Position numbers and translations under genes: made by a program
Assembly: GCF_000588875.1 (NCBI RefSeq)
Contig: NZ_JEMV01000001.1
Location: forward strand, 34,709-98,708
Direction of reading: 5' to 3'
From: Sphingobium sp. Ant17
GTDB taxonomy: Bacteria; Pseudomonadota; Alphaproteobacteria; Sphingomonadales; Sphingomonadaceae
Length of the DNA stretch: 64,000 nucleotides
The notes under the pieces: model-generated
What the model saw: only the letters and a program-made list of their open reading frames with translations
What the model was told of the DNA's origin: nothing
Database searches by the model: none
Shown: piece after piece, positions 26,720 to 36,805 of the stretch
Layout: each line of letters opens with the position of its first letter
Numbering within the stretch: the first letter of the stretch is position 1

Positions 26720-27405
26720 ATGTTTCCCTGGACGCATAAGTCCCAAGTCCAACTCGAATCCGAGTTGCAGGACCATATCGTCGCGCCCGCATTCCCCTGC
26801 GTCGGCGCGAAGGCCGCATTGGCGCGCGGCAACCTGATAACGCTGGCGTGCAACAGCATCGACAGCGCGTGGGATGACCTGCGCGTGCATGATGCGCTGC
26901 TCGGCTTTACCAGCACTTACAAGGACAAGCCCGGCCTGTTCCGCAGCTTTGCCGCGGTGTTCGAAGGGCCGGATGATTTGTCGGAGGAGGCGTTCGAGCG
27001 CGCCTGTGGGACCGGGTGCAATCGCTGAGCGACAAGGATGCGTGGCGCGGCCAAAATTACGACAAACGGGTCAGTGCCGATCCGAACAACCCTCATTTCT
27101 CGCTGAGCTTTGGCGGCGAGGCCTATTTCATCGTCGGCCTGCACCCCCGTGCGAGCCGACCGGCGCGCCGCTTCAAACACCCTACCCTGATCTTCAATCT
27201 GCACGATCAGTTCGAACAGCTGCGCGCGGAAGGGAAATATGAGACGATGCGCGAGAAGATATTGGTGCGCGACGAAGCGCTCGCCGGGTCACGCAATCCG
27301 ATGCTGGAGCGGTTCGGCGAAAATAGCGAGGCACGGCAATATTCCGGGCGCGCAGTGGGCGATCAGTGGGTGGCCCCCTTCGAATATCGGGGAGAAAAAG
27401 CATGA
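26720..27405 (+). CDS. GntA-like guanidine N-hydroxylase (YqcI/YcgG family), one frameshift
   Basis: Member of the YqcI/YcgG family, about 228 residues after repair. The family includes GntA, a heme-dependent N-hydroxylase of a guanidino compound in guanitoxin synthesis. Conserved blocks are FPCVGAKAALARGN, WDDLRVHDALLGF, AVFEGPDDLSEEAFERA, then in the shifted frame LWDRVQSLSDKDAWRGQNYD, HFSLSFGGEAYFIVGLHP and HPTLIFNLHDQFEQLR. A missing C at about 27003 (GCC-TG for GCC-CTG) explains the break. The start is uncertain between 26720 and 26708. The last codons overlap the DUF1989 start (ATGA), so the two proteins probably act together on a guanidino or urea-like substrate. A real guanitoxin pathway is not implied. 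Confidence 0.75.
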
Positions 27406-28016
27406 CCAATGGCGTACATGTCATCGCCGAGCGGAGCGGCGCGGCATTCCGGCTTCCGCGCGGGGCCGCGCTGACGGTGACCGACCCCAAGGGCGAGCAA
27501 GTGGCCGACCTGTTGGCCTATAATGCTGCCGATGTGCGGGAAGTCATTTCGTCCGGGCGGACGCTGGATTATGCCGAAACGATCAGCCTAACCACCGGCC
27601 ATAGGCTCTATTCCAATCGGTCGCAGCCGATGCTGACCATTATCGCCGATACTGTGGGGCGGCATGATTTTCTGCTGACGCCCTGCTCCATCGATACCTT
27701 CCACCATTTTTATCCCGACCTGGAACCGCATCGCGGCTGTTTCGGCAATCTGGCGGAAGCGCTCGCACCCTATGGGATCGAGCCGGACGCGATTCCCGTG
27801 GCGTTCAATTGCTTCATGAACGTGCCGGTCGCGCCGGATGGCAAGTTGCGCGTGCTGCCGCCGGTCAGCAAGGCGGGTGATCATATCCGGTTCCGGGCGG
27901 AGATGGACCTCATCATCGGCCTTACCGCCTGTTCGGCGCCTGACTCCAACGCCGGCAGTTTCAAGCCCATCCATTATGCGATTGAAACTGCCGTCGATCA
28001 GACTGCCGCCATCTGA
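27402..28016 (+). CDS. DUF1989 (urea carboxylase-associated) protein
   Basis: Protein of 204 residues in the DUF1989 family, whose members sit beside urea carboxylase or allophanate genes or, as here, beside YqcI/YcgG enzymes. The opening VIAERSGAAFRLPRGAALTV, the middle LLTPCSIDTFHHFY and the C-terminal segment GLTACSAPDSNAG are typical; the conserved Cys and His residues suggest a metal site. ATG 27402 overlaps the GntA-like stop. GGGGAGAAAAAGC precedes it. The last 19 bases overlap the end of the convergent uxuB gene. Its chemistry is unassigned; it may process the hydroxylated product of the upstream enzyme, which is speculation. Confidence 0.82.
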   Translation: MTNGVHVIAERSGAAFRLPRGAALTVTDPKGEQVADLLAYNAADVREVISSGRTLDYAETISLTTGHRLYSNRSQPMLTIIADTVGRHDFLLTPCSIDTFHHFYPDLEPHRGCFGNLAEALAPYGIEPDAIPVAFNCFMNVPVAPDGKLRVLPPVSKAGDHIRFRAEMDLIIGLTACSAPDSNAGSFKPIHYAIETAVDQTAAI

Positions 28017-29407
28017 TCCACTTCGGCCTGGAGCAGCGCGCGGCTCTGGTCGGTGACGGTCCAGCGATCGGCGAACAGCCCCTGTTCGCCGAACAGGGTG
28101 GTGACGATGCCCGCAGTCCCGGCCGATTGCCATAAAGCGGCAAGCTGCACCGCCATGGGATCGTCCACCACCCGCGCATCGCCGCGGACATGGAGCATCC
28201 AGGCGGCCAGGGCTTTCAATGTTGCGGGACAGGCGCGCCCGGCGGCCAGGTTGATCGCCAGCGGTTCCAGCCAGCGTTGCGGGATTTTCTGCGACCCGTC
28301 GACCGCGATCTGCGCGAGCCGATGGGGCAGGGCCGAATTGGCAAAGCGCGCGAGCAATTGCGCGGCATAGGCGTCGATGTCGAGGCCAGGGTCGCTGCCG
28401 AGGCTGACGCCTGCCTCATGGCGCATGAGTTGCTCGATCAAGGGACGCAGGGTCGGATCGGCGATCGCCTGATGCACGAAGTCATGACCCTGGGCGAGAC
28501 CGAGATAGGCGAGCGCGGAATGCGCGCCGTTGAGCATCCGCAGCTTGGCGGCTTCATGCTGGCGCACATCGGCCACCAGTTGCGCGCCGCCGACCTCCCA
28601 GCGCGGGCGAGGCCCCGCAAAACGATCCTCTATCACCCATTGGCGGAAGGGTTCGGTGATGACGGCGGCGGCATCCTCCATGCCGATGGTATCGGCGATC
28701 TGCTGGCGGTCGGCATCGGTCACGGCGGGCACGATGCGGTCGACCATGGTGGAGGGGCAAGCGCATTCGCGGCGGAACCAGGCGGCGAGGCCGGGATCGA
28801 CGCGATCAAGATAGGCGTTGAGCAGGACCGACAGGACCGCGCCATTTTCCGCGAGATTGTCGCAGCTGACCAGGGTCAGGCCCGGCATGCCAGCAGCGCG
28901 TCGCTGCGCCAGCCCGGTGGCGAGGAAGCCGTAAATGCTGCGGGGGGTTGCGCCATCGGCCAGTTCCGGTTCGAGCATGGCCAGATCAAGCTGGCCTGCA
29001 GGCGTGCGGCAATAGCCCTTTTCCGTTACGGTGAAGCTGACGATGTGCGTGCTGCTGCTGGCCAGCGCCGCGACGACGGCGGCCGGGTCGCGCGGCGCGA
29101 CAAGTACGCGCTGCACCGCGCCGATCAAGCGGGTGCGCTGGCTGCCGCTGCCACGTTCCGACACGGTGAATAGGCCGTCCTGCGGCTCCATCTGATCGGC
29201 GACATCGCCCGATCGCAGCGATACGCCGGTGATACCCCAGTCACGGTCACCCGCCGCCATGGCATCGTCCGTATAGACCGCCTGATGCGCGCGGTGAAAG
29301 GCACCGATGCCGAAATGGACGATACCGCAGGCCTGGGCAGCGCGGTCATAGCCCGGCCGTTCGACGTCCACGTTCAGCGCGGCGATGTTCTCTTGCGACA
29401 GTCTCAC
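27998..29407 (-). CDS. uxuB: Fructuronate/tagaturonate reductase (mannitol dehydrogenase family)
   Basis: Long-chain polyol dehydrogenase of 469 residues that reduces D-fructuronate to D-mannonate with NADH. Family signatures are VHFGIGAFHRAHQAVYTDDA near the N-terminus, SCDNLAENG and VDRIVPAVTDADR in the middle, and LRMLNGAHSALAYLG with the catalytic region at about residue 300. The start is GTG at 29407, overlapping the uxaC stop (GTGA), so the two are translationally coupled. The next enzyme, ManD, is encoded at 31732. A mannitol-specific enzyme is less likely given the uronate neighbours. Confidence 0.92.
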   Translation of the reverse strand: MRLSQENIAALNVDVERPGYDRAAQACGIVHFGIGAFHRAHQAVYTDDAMAAGDRDWGITGVSLRSGDVADQMEPQDGLFTVSERGSGSQRTRLIGAVQRVLVAPRDPAAVVAALASSSTHIVSFTVTEKGYCRTPAGQLDLAMLEPELADGATPRSIYGFLATGLAQRRAAGMPGLTLVSCDNLAENGAVLSVLLNAYLDRVDPGLAAWFRRECACPSTMVDRIVPAVTDADRQQIADTIGMEDAAAVITEPFRQWVIEDRFAGPRPRWEVGGAQLVADVRQHEAAKLRMLNGAHSALAYLGLAQGHDFVHQAIADPTLRPLIEQLMRHEAGVSLGSDPGLDIDAYAAQLLARFANSALPHRLAQIAVDGSQKIPQRWLEPLAINLAAGRACPATLKALAAWMLHVRGDARVVDDPMAVQLAALWQSAGTAGIVTTLFGEQGLFADRWTVTDQSRALLQAEVDQMAAV

Positions 29408-30830
29408 AGCTTATACGCCTTCTTTGCCAGCGTGTAGGACAGGTCGACCGCCAGTTCGGCCGCCTCCCATTCCTCCATGTGATGTTCCGCGACCCATTGG
29501 GCGAGGAAGCCGCAGTCGATCCGCCGCGCGACATCATGGCGCGCCGGAATGGACAGGAAGGCGCGGGTGTCGTCGTTGAAGCCGACCGTATTGTAGAAGC
29601 CCGCCGTCTCGGTCATCTGGTTGCGGAAGCGGCGCATGCCTTCGGGACTGTCGTGGAACCACCAAGCCGGGCCGAGTTTGAGCGCGGGATAATGGCCGGC
29701 GAGCGGTGCCAGTTCGCGGGCGTAACTGGTTTCATCGAGCGTGAAGAGGATGATCGTGAGGTTTGTTTCATTGCCATAGCGGGTGAGCAACGGGCGCAGC
29801 GCGTGGACATATTCGGTGGCCATCGGAATATCGGCCCCCTTGTCGCGGCCAAAGCGCGTGAAGAGCGACGCATTATGGTTGCGGTAGGCACCGGGATGAA
29901 TCTGCATCACCATGCCATCCTCGACGCTCATCCCAGCCATGACGGTCAGCATATGCGCGCGGAACAGTTCGGCGTCGGCATCGGACACGCTATCGGCGGT
30001 CACGCGCGCGAAGAGCGCCCGCGCCTCTGCGTCGTCAGATCGGCGGTTGCGGCGGTCGGGTGGCCATGATCGGTCGAGGTCGCGCCCATGCTGGCGAAAA
30101 AGGCGCGGCGCTGCCGGTGCGCGGCGAGATAGCCCTGATAATCGAACGCATCTTCGCCGGTCAGGTCGGACAGCTTGCGCAGATTATCGCGAAAGCCGTC
30201 AAATTGCGGGTCGATGACCGGATCGGGGCGGTAAGCGGTCAGCACCCTACCCTTCCAGCCATCGGCGCGATCATTGTCGGCAAGGATCGCGGCGTGATGG
30301 GCGAGATCGTCGAGCGGCGATTCCGTGGTCGTGATCACTTCGATATTGAAGCGATCATAGAGCGCGCGCGGGCGGAATGCGTCGGTCGCCAGCGCCTGCG
30401 TAATGGTGTCATAATAGAGGTCCGCGCTCGCGGCATCGAGCTGGACCGTCAGGCCGAAGGCTTCGGCAAAGACCCAATCGAGCCACATGCGCGACGGCGT
30501 GCCCCGGAACAGCGTATAATTTTCCGCCAATATGCGCCATGCCGCGCGGGGATCGACAGGGGTGCCCTCGCCCTCCCTGGGCACCAGCCCAATCGCATCA
30601 AGCGATATGCCCTGACTATAGAGCATCCGAAAGACATAATGGTCGGGCGTCAGCAGCAGTTCGCTGGCATTGCCGAAGGGCTGATCGTCGGCAAACCAGC
30701 GCGGATCGGTATGGCCATGGGGGCTGATGATCGGCAGGCCGGCGACCGCTTCATACAGCCGACGGGCGATCGAACGGACGGACGGATCGGTTGGGAACAG
30801 ACGATCAGGATGCAGGATCAGCGGACGCAT
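29404..30830 (-). CDS. uxaC: Glucuronate (uronate) isomerase, one frameshift
   Basis: Isomerase of about 475 residues after repair that converts D-glucuronate to D-fructuronate (and D-galacturonate to tagaturonate). The N-terminal part has GLPIISPHGHTDPRWFADDQ (metal His pair), FRGTPSRMWLDWVFAEAFG, and TESPLDDLAHHAAI. The second frame supplies DAELFRAHMLTVMAGMSVED, MQIHPGAYRNHN and GPAWWFHDSPEGMRRF. One missing G at about 30027 (CAG-AGG for CAG-GAG-G on the coding strand) splits the reading frame; inserting it gives ADLTTQEARALFARV across the join. The start is ATG 30830; the frame also opens at a TTG, 30836. It lies 9 bases after the GntR gene. Confidence 0.9.
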
Positions 30831-30839
30831 GAACAAGAC

Positions 30840-31625
30840 CTATAAGGTTGCGGCGCGGGCATAGCGCGCACGGGTGGAAGCGATGGTGCGGCGGGCGTCC
30901 TCGATCGCATCTTCCTCGATCGTGAACAGCAAATGATCGATGACCGAGCCCAGATGCGCGCGCATCGCGGCTCTGGCGGCAGCAGGATCGCGGGCGTGCA
31001 GCGCGTCCCGCACGACACTATGTTCTGCAACCACGGGCTGGATATTGGCGGTGCGCGCCTTTTCGAGCAGCAGCGCGCAGTCTGGCGAGGTCGAGCGCAA
31101 ACGCCACATTTCCTCGACCTGGCTGTGGATCACGGCGTTGCGCGTCGCAGAGGCGATGAGCAGGTGGAAGGCGCGGTCCGCTTCGGTGCTGACACCGGGC
31201 AGAAGATTTTCTTCCGACATTTGCTGCACCAGCCGGTCGAGTTCTTCCAGTTCATCGTCCCGGATGTTGACCGCGGCGAGCGCCGCCGCTTCGCCTTCGA
31301 CCAAAAGCCGCGCTTCCATCAGTTCGAAGGCGGTGACGGTGAAGCCCGGCCGATCCTGATCGCCGGGCAGCGCGCGGACATAGGCACCGGAACCGATCCG
31401 CACCTCGATCAACCCCTGGACTTCCAGCGCGATCATCGCCTCGCGCACGGCCGGACGGCTGACGCCGTGCATCACCGATAATTCGCGCTCAGCCGGCAGA
31501 CGGTCGCCAATGGCGTAGCGCCCGGCCGCCAGATCCTCGAACAATCGGCGCGCCAGCTTCTGATATAGCCGTTCCGTACCCTCCATCGGGTCCGATCCAC
31601 CGGCACTTTTGCCTGTCTCAATCAT
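30840..31625 (-). CDS. GntR/FadR-subfamily regulator of hexuronate genes (UxuR/ExuR-like)
   Basis: Regulator of 261 residues. The N-terminal winged helix-turn-helix runs at about residues 18-85 (GDRLPAERELSVMHGVSRPA, then VREAMIALEVQGLIEV). The C-terminal FCD helical domain has the metal-binding histidines expected in HLLIASATRN and AEHSVVRDALHARDP. It lies upstream of uxaC-uxuB and divergent from manD. A UxuR-like operator (TTGGTAAG type) lies in its own promoter and two more lie before the TBDR and the GH2 gene. A uronate or aldonate effector is expected by family precedent. Confidence 0.9.
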   Translation of the reverse strand: MIETGKSAGGSDPMEGTERLYQKLARRLFEDLAAGRYAIGDRLPAERELSVMHGVSRPAVREAMIALEVQGLIEVRIGSGAYVRALPGDQDRPGFTVTAFELMEARLLVEGEAAALAAVNIRDDELEELDRLVQQMSEENLLPGVSTEADRAFHLLIASATRNAVIHSQVEEMWRLRSTSPDCALLLEKARTANIQPVVAEHSVVRDALHARDPAAARAAMRAHLGSVIDHLLFTIEEDAIEDARRTIASTRARYARAATL

Positions 31626-31643
31626 TTTTCTGCCCTCGCCTGA

Positions 31644-31662
31644 AAATAGGCCTTACCAATTT
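31644..31662. promoter_or_regulatory. UxuR-like GntR operator, site 1 (GntR/manD promoter)
   Basis: AAATAGGCC-T-TACCAATTT reads on the minus strand as AAATTGGTAAGGCCTATTT, close to the E. coli UxuR/ExuR consensus with TTGGT/ACCAA arms. It lies between the divergent GntR and manD genes, 19 bases upstream of the GntR start. Confidence 0.6.
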
Positions 31663-31731
31663 TGTTGAAATCGGCAAGAGTGAGCCTAACGGTAATTGCC
31701 AACTAAGGCCACTGGCGAGGGGAAGTATCTC

Positions 31732-32940
31732 ATGAAAATTCAATCGGCGCGCGTCATCGTCACTTGTCCGGGGCGCAATTTCGTGACGCTCAAGATCGAA
31801 ACCGATCAGGGCGTCTATGGCATTGGCGATGCGACGCTCAACGGACGCGAACTGGCGGTCGTCTCTTATCTGGAGGACCATGTCATTCCCTGCCTGATCG
31901 ACATGGACCCGCGCCGAATCGAGGATATCTGGCAATATCTGTATCGCGGCGCCTATTGGCGGCGTGGACCGGTGACGATGCGCGCGGTGAGCGCGGTCGA
32001 TACCGCCCTGTGGGACATCAAGGGCAAGATGGCGGGCATGCCGCTGTATGATCTGCTGGGTGGCAAGAGCCGGGACGGCATCATGGTCTATGGCCACGCC
32101 AATGGCAGCGATATCGCCGAAACGGTCGATGCCGTGGGCCAATATATCGACATGGGCTATAAGGCGATCCGCGCGCAGACGGGCGTGCCGGGAATCAAGG
32201 ACGCCTATGGCGTCGGGCGCGGCAAGCTATTTTATGAACCGGCAGATGCCGCGCTGCCCTCGGTCACCGGATGGGATACGCGCAAGGCGCTCAATCATGT
32301 CCCCAAATTGTTCGAAAAATTGCGCGCCACTTATGGCTTCGATCATCATCTGCTGCATGACGGGCATCATCGCTATACGCCGCAGGAAGCCGCCAATCTG
32401 GGCAAGATGCTGGAGCCTTATCAGCTGTTCTGGCTGGAAGATTGCACGCCTGCGGAAAATCAGGAAGCGTTCAAACTGGTGCGCCAGCATACCGTGACAC
32501 CGCTGGCCGTCGGCGAGATTTTCAACACGATCTGGGATTGCAAGGATCTGATCCAGAACCAGTTGATCGATTATATCCGCTGCACCGTGGTGGGCGCAGG
32601 CGGCGTCACGCATCTGCGCCGGATCGCCGACCTAGCTGCGCTGTATCAGGTACGCACGGGAAGCCATGGCGCGACCGACCTGTCGCCCGTGACCATGGGG
32701 ACGGCGCTGCATTTCGACACCTGGGTGCCCAATTTCGGTATTCAGGAATATATGCGCCACACGCCGGAAACCGACGCCGTATTCCCGCATGATTATCGGT
32801 TCGAAGCGGGCGAAATGTTCGTGGGCGATACGCCGGGCCATGGCGTCGACATCGACGAAACGCTGGCCGCCAAATATCCCTACAAGCCCGCCTATCTTCC
32901 GGTCGCCCGCCTGACCGACGGGACGATGTGGAACTGGTAA
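31732..32940 (+). CDS. manD: D-mannonate dehydratase (enolase superfamily)
   Basis: Enzyme of 402 residues that dehydrates D-mannonate to 2-keto-3-deoxy-D-gluconate. Metal ligands Asp210 (LLHDGHH), Glu236 (FWLED) and Glu262 (VGEIF) are present, as are catalytic Arg147, Tyr159, His212, His312 (TGSHGATD) and Glu339 (FGIQEY). From memory these numbers and the total length are the same as in the characterised Novosphingobium aromaticivorans ManD, so no insertion or deletion separates them. ATG 31732 has GAGGGGAAG 7-8 bases upstream. It follows UxaC and UxuB in the pathway. KDG kinase and aldolase are not in this window. It belongs to the enolase-type ManD group, unrelated to E. coli UxuA. Confidence 0.96.
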   Translation: MKIQSARVIVTCPGRNFVTLKIETDQGVYGIGDATLNGRELAVVSYLEDHVIPCLIDMDPRRIEDIWQYLYRGAYWRRGPVTMRAVSAVDTALWDIKGKMAGMPLYDLLGGKSRDGIMVYGHANGSDIAETVDAVGQYIDMGYKAIRAQTGVPGIKDAYGVGRGKLFYEPADAALPSVTGWDTRKALNHVPKLFEKLRATYGFDHHLLHDGHHRYTPQEAANLGKMLEPYQLFWLEDCTPAENQEAFKLVRQHTVTPLAVGEIFNTIWDCKDLIQNQLIDYIRCTVVGAGGVTHLRRIADLAALYQVRTGSHGATDLSPVTMGTALHFDTWVPNFGIQEYMRHTPETDAVFPHDYRFEAGEMFVGDTPGHGVDIDETLAAKYPYKPAYLPVARLTDGTMWNW

Positions 32941-32975
32941 GGCCGGTCACTATCGCTAAAACGTCACCGCTTAAG

Positions 32976-33017
32976 AAAAAGGGCACTGGAATTGGCTTAT
33001 TCCAGCGTCCTTTTTTT
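32976..33017. terminator. Bidirectional intrinsic terminator between manD and the MFS gene
   Basis: CTGGAAT (32986-32992) pairs with ATTCCAG (32999-33005) around a TGGCTT loop. The stem continues through GGGC/GTCC and is flanked by A5 on the left and T7 on the right, so it can stop transcription from both convergent genes. Confidence 0.88.
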
Positions 33018-33037
33018 GTGCTTTCGCTGCGTGAATG

Positions 33038-34326
33038 TCAGGCCGCGAGCGGGATGGCGGTGGGCTTCTTGCGGAGCAAGGTCCACAAGATAGCGGCGCC
33101 CGCAATGTCGAACAAAGCAAGGCAAACGAACAACGGATCATAGCCGATCGTGTCGGCCAAAGCGCCGATGACGAGCGAGAAGCTCAGCCCGCCGATCCAG
33201 GCGGCCGAGCCCGCCATGCCGGTCGCCGTGGCGACGACGCGGCGATCGAACAGATCGGCCGACAGCGTAAGGAGAGCGCCCGACAGCATCTGATGCGCGA
33301 ACCCGCCGACGCAGAAGAGCGCGATCGCCATCCCGGGACTGCCCGCAAGGCCGATACAGCCCGGCCCGATCATACACAGCGCGCCTGTCGTCATCACGAT
33401 CTTGCGCGATGTCAGCAGCGACACGTTGAACCGCCGCATGAGCCAGGGTGCATAATAGCCGCCGATGACCGATCCGGCATCGGCCGCGAGAAAGGGCAGC
33501 CAGGCGAAAGCGGCGATCCCTTTAAGATCCATGCCGCGCGCTTCGACGAGATAGAGGGGAATGAAGAAGCTGAATGTCTGCCATGCCGGTTCCGCAAGGA
33601 TCGCGGAATGGCGATGCTCCAGAAATCGCGGCGCACGATCAATGTCCGCCAGCCAAGCGGCGCATCCCCGGCCGCGACATCCGATGCCGCATCTTCGGCC
33701 GCGCGTCCGCCCAATATATGTTCGCGCTCGCTCGCACTGAGGCGGGGATGATCTTCCGGGTTGCGATAGCCGAAATACCAAATGGCCGCCCATAGGAAGC
33801 CGACGCTGCCGGTGACGATGAAGGCGGATTCCCATCCCCAGACCGCAATGCAGAAGACGACGACCGGCGGCGCGATCATAGCGCCAAGCGACGATCCGAT
33901 ATTGAACCAGCCGGTGGCGACCGTGCGTTCCACCGGGGGAAACCATTCCCCCACCACCTTGATCCCAGCCGGGATCGCTGCCGCTTCGGTCAGTCCGAGC
34001 AATCCGCGAAAAACCGCGAAACTCGGCCAGCCGGTTGCAAAGGCGTGACAGCAATTGGCCGCCGACCAGCCCAGCGCAAAGAGAGCGAAGCCAAGGCGCA
34101 CCCCCATCCAGTCGAGCGCCAGCCCGGCCAAGGGTTGGGAAACGGTATAGGCCGCCTGAAAAGCTGCGACCACCCAGCTATATTGCTGGGTGCTCATGTC
34201 GAACGTGGCCTTCAGGGTCGGGGCGGCCACCGACAGGGAGGAGCGGGCCAGGTAATTGAGGACCGTGCCTAATGTCACCAGGCTGATGATCCACCATCTC
34301 AGTCGCCCGATCCTCTGTGTGGTCAT
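33038..34326 (-). CDS. MFS hexuronate transporter (ExuT-like), one frameshift
   Basis: Twelve-segment major facilitator transporter of 429 residues after repair, of the anion:cation symporter group that includes ExuT. The first half reads WWIISLVTLGTVLNYLARSS, GLTEAAAIPAGIKVVGEWFP, and WGWESAFIVTGSVGFLWAAI. A break at about 33600 (one base missing in CGATCC, read on the coding strand) moves the second half, LAEPAWQTFSFFIPLYLVEA onward, to another frame. ATG 34326 is favoured because the frame upstream runs into the TBDR terminator. Placement between the hexuronate enzymes and the TBDR suggests it imports the uronate across the inner membrane; the substrate is inferred. Confidence 0.88.
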
Positions 34327-34339
34327 CGTCAGAACCTTC

Positions 34340-34371
34340 AAAAAAAACGGCCGGGCCATTAGCGCCCGGCC
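34340..34371 (-). terminator. Intrinsic terminator after the hexuronate-cluster TBDR
   Basis: On the minus strand, GGCCGGGC (34371-34364) pairs with GCCCGGCC (34356-34349) around a 7-base loop and is followed by a G and eight T. It lies 44 bases past the TBDR stop and just upstream of the MFS start. Confidence 0.9.
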
Positions 34372-34414
34372 ATTAGGGGGAGATGGAAAAAGCTAAGGCA
34401 ACGCGTGCCTCGGC

Positions 34415-36703
34415 TTAATATTTAGCGGCGAGCCGGACGCCGAGATAACGGGCGGAGTCGCGCACGCGCAGGCCGATGATGTTGGTTACCGGCGAAGGGT
34501 TGGGATAGGGATTGTTGGCGAAGCTGCCCGCATCGTTACGGATCGTGCCGAAATAATGGCGGTCGAACAGATTGCGCACCAGGAAAGTGATGCTGTATTT
34601 CTGGTCGGTCTTTTCCTCGAACCCAATGCTCATATTGGCGATGCCATAGGCACCCTGACGCGTGGCCGGGTCATTGGACAATGCGAAGAATGTCGCGCTT
34701 TGCCATGTGTAATTGGCGTTGGCCTTCAGATCGACCGGCAGGTTGCCCAAGGGCAGATTCACGTCCGCACCGACGTTGAATTTCCATTCGGGCGAATTGG
34801 CGAGCCGCGAGCCGGACAGATCCTGCGCGCGCCCACCACTGCCATTGGGCAGGCAGCCCTGCGCCGCGGTCTGGCCGAAATAACATTCCCCATTGGGATA
34901 GGATTTCACCTTGGCATCGACATAGGCAACGCTGCCGTTGAGGCTGAGCCAATCGCTGGCGCGCGCCGTCATTTCCGCTTCCACGCCGCGCGTGCGCAAC
35001 GAACCGACATTGGCCAGAATGAACGATCCACCCAGGCCGGGTTCCAGTGTCTGCGACTGGAAATTGCTGTAGTCGGTCCAGAAGCCGGTGAGGTTGAGCG
35101 TCACGCGCCGATCAAGGAAGCTGCTGCGGAGGCCGACTTCATAGGCGTCGGCCGTTTCAGGCTGGATCGGCCGACTGGCCGGGTGGGTCGGGCGCACGAA
35201 GGAGGAGGTCAGATCATAGCCCTGCCCCTTATAGCCGCGCGAGTAGGTGGCAAAGGCCATCATATCGTCGGTCAAATCCTGCTGGATGCCGAACCTGCCC
35301 GTGACGACCGTATCGGACGTGCTCCCACCTGTCGCGAAAGGAGGATTGCCGCCATTGCTGTTGAAGCGTTGATAGCGGAACGAGATGTCTTCTTTGTTCC
35401 AGCGCAGGCCCGCGATCAGCTTCGTGCCCAGCATGATTTCCCAGTCCGCCTGGCCAAAAACAGCGACGGCCTCGGACGTTGTGCGACCCGCCCAATTGGC
35501 ATTGGCGATCGGACCGGGGCGCACGAAGGTGCGCTGGTTGTTGTTGCGCGAATAATAGGTGCCGACGACATATTGCAGCGGATTGCCCGAAGGCGATGTC
35601 AACCGCAGTTCGTGGCTCAGCGTATCGCCCTTGAAATCACCACCCTGGGTCAGACCGTTGGGCTGACCGAAGCCTGGGCCGAAGGCACCGTCGAAGTCGG
35701 ACAGATCCTGCGAATTATAATGCGACATAGCGAAGATTTGCGTGAGCGTGTGACTGCCGAGCGCAACGTTCATGGCCAGCGAGCCGCCATAGCTTTCCGA
35801 ATCCGCCGTCTGGAACGGATCGATACGCACCGCGAAATTATCCTTGCCGGGCGTGATCCCTGCCAGGCTTACCGATGATGGCGTGCCGAAGGACGAAGTA
35901 ACGCCGGGCGTGCGCTCGATCGTGACGAAGGAGCAGCAGTCGGTGCGGGTTTTGTTATAATAGCCGATCAGTGTGGCGTCGAAATCGGATGAAGGCTCGA
36001 AGTGCAGCTTGGCCCGGATATTCTCGCTGTCGCGACCGTTGATCATCGTGTCGGTCTGCAATTCGCGGACATTGCCGTCGAAGCGACCGACGGATCCGTT
36101 GATGCGGAAACCAAGCGTGCTGGTGATCGGGCCGGAGATGCTGGCCGAATAGCGTTGCTCGTCATCATCGGTCACCAAAATTTCGGCGCTGCCCGTGAAG
36201 GTCTTGGACGGTGCCTTGGTGGTGATGCTGATAACACCAGCCGAAGCCGACTTGCCGAACAGGGTGCTTTGCGGACCGCGCAGCACTTCGACGCGCTCGA
36301 TATCGTCGAGATCGTTGAAGCCTTGCCCTGGCAGGCCGTTGGCAACGCCATCGACCATGACGAGCACGCTCTGTTCGATGCCGACCGAAAAGGCCGACGT
36401 GCCGACGCCGCGCATGACGATGACATTATTGTTCAGATCGCCGCCCTGCGTAATCGTAAGGCTGGGCGATACTTTCGTCAGATCCTGCAGCTGGCTGCCG
36501 CCGACGCTGGCCAATTGATCGGCACTGACCACGGTGATGGCGACCGGGACGTCCTGGACATTCTGTTCGCGCTTCTGCGCAGTGACGATGATGGCAGCCT
36601 CGCCACTCTCGGCACCCTGCATGACAGGAGCCGTGTCCTGGGCGATGGCCGGAGCGGCCATAGCGATGGCTGTGCCTGCCATCAGAATTGATACGATGCG
36701 CAT
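34415..36703 (-). CDS. TonB-dependent receptor of the hexuronate cluster
   Basis: Outer-membrane receptor of 762 residues with a signal peptide (residues 1-22, ending APAIAQ), a TonB box region near EAAIIVTAQKREQNVQDVPV, a plug domain to about 170 (VMRGVGTSAF, VLRGPQSTLFGKSASAG), and a 22-strand barrel ending in the aromatic RYLGVRLAAKY. GGAGGGG is placed ideally before ATG 36703. A UxuR-like operator lies 48 bases upstream. Together with the secreted GH2 enzyme encoded upstream, it most likely takes up glucuronide or uronate oligosaccharides; the ligand is inferred. It has no STN domain, so it does not signal to a sigma factor. Confidence 0.92.
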   Translation of the reverse strand: MRIVSILMAGTAIAMAAPAIAQDTAPVMQGAESGEAAIIVTAQKREQNVQDVPVAITVVSADQLASVGGSQLQDLTKVSPSLTITQGGDLNNNVIVMRGVGTSAFSVGIEQSVLVMVDGVANGLPGQGFNDLDDIERVEVLRGPQSTLFGKSASAGVISITTKAPSKTFTGSAEILVTDDDEQRYSASISGPITSTLGFRINGSVGRFDGNVRELQTDTMINGRDSENIRAKLHFEPSSDFDATLIGYYNKTRTDCCSFVTIERTPGVTSSFGTPSSVSLAGITPGKDNFAVRIDPFQTADSESYGGSLAMNVALGSHTLTQIFAMSHYNSQDLSDFDGAFGPGFGQPNGLTQGGDFKGDTLSHELRLTSPSGNPLQYVVGTYYSRNNNQRTFVRPGPIANANWAGRTTSEAVAVFGQADWEIMLGTKLIAGLRWNKEDISFRYQRFNSNGGNPPFATGGSTSDTVVTGRFGIQQDLTDDMMAFATYSRGYKGQGYDLTSSFVRPTHPASRPIQPETADAYEVGLRSSFLDRRVTLNLTGFWTDYSNFQSQTLEPGLGGSFILANVGSLRTRGVEAEMTARASDWLSLNGSVAYVDAKVKSYPNGECYFGQTAAQGCLPNGSGGRAQDLSGSRLANSPEWKFNVGADVNLPLGNLPVDLKANANYTWQSATFFALSNDPATRQGAYGIANMSIGFEEKTDQKYSITFLVRNLFDRHYFGTIRNDAGSFANNPYPNPSPVTNIIGLRVRDSARYLGVRLAAKY

Positions 36704-36750
36704 ATATCCCCTCCCTATCTTTCGGTCGTGATCTCTGACCGATTTTTTCG

Positions 36751-36769
36751 ATACTGGTAAGGCCGATTT
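36751..36769. promoter_or_regulatory. UxuR-like GntR operator, site 2 (TBDR promoter)
   Basis: ATACTGGTAAGGCCGATTT matches site 1 read on its minus strand (TGGTAAGGCC core and AT-rich flanks). It is centred 57 bases upstream of the TBDR start codon and sits just past the GH2 stop. Confidence 0.55.
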
Positions 36770-36805
36770 ACTATCCGGATCGTCGGCCTGTCAATCGATT
36801 CCTGC

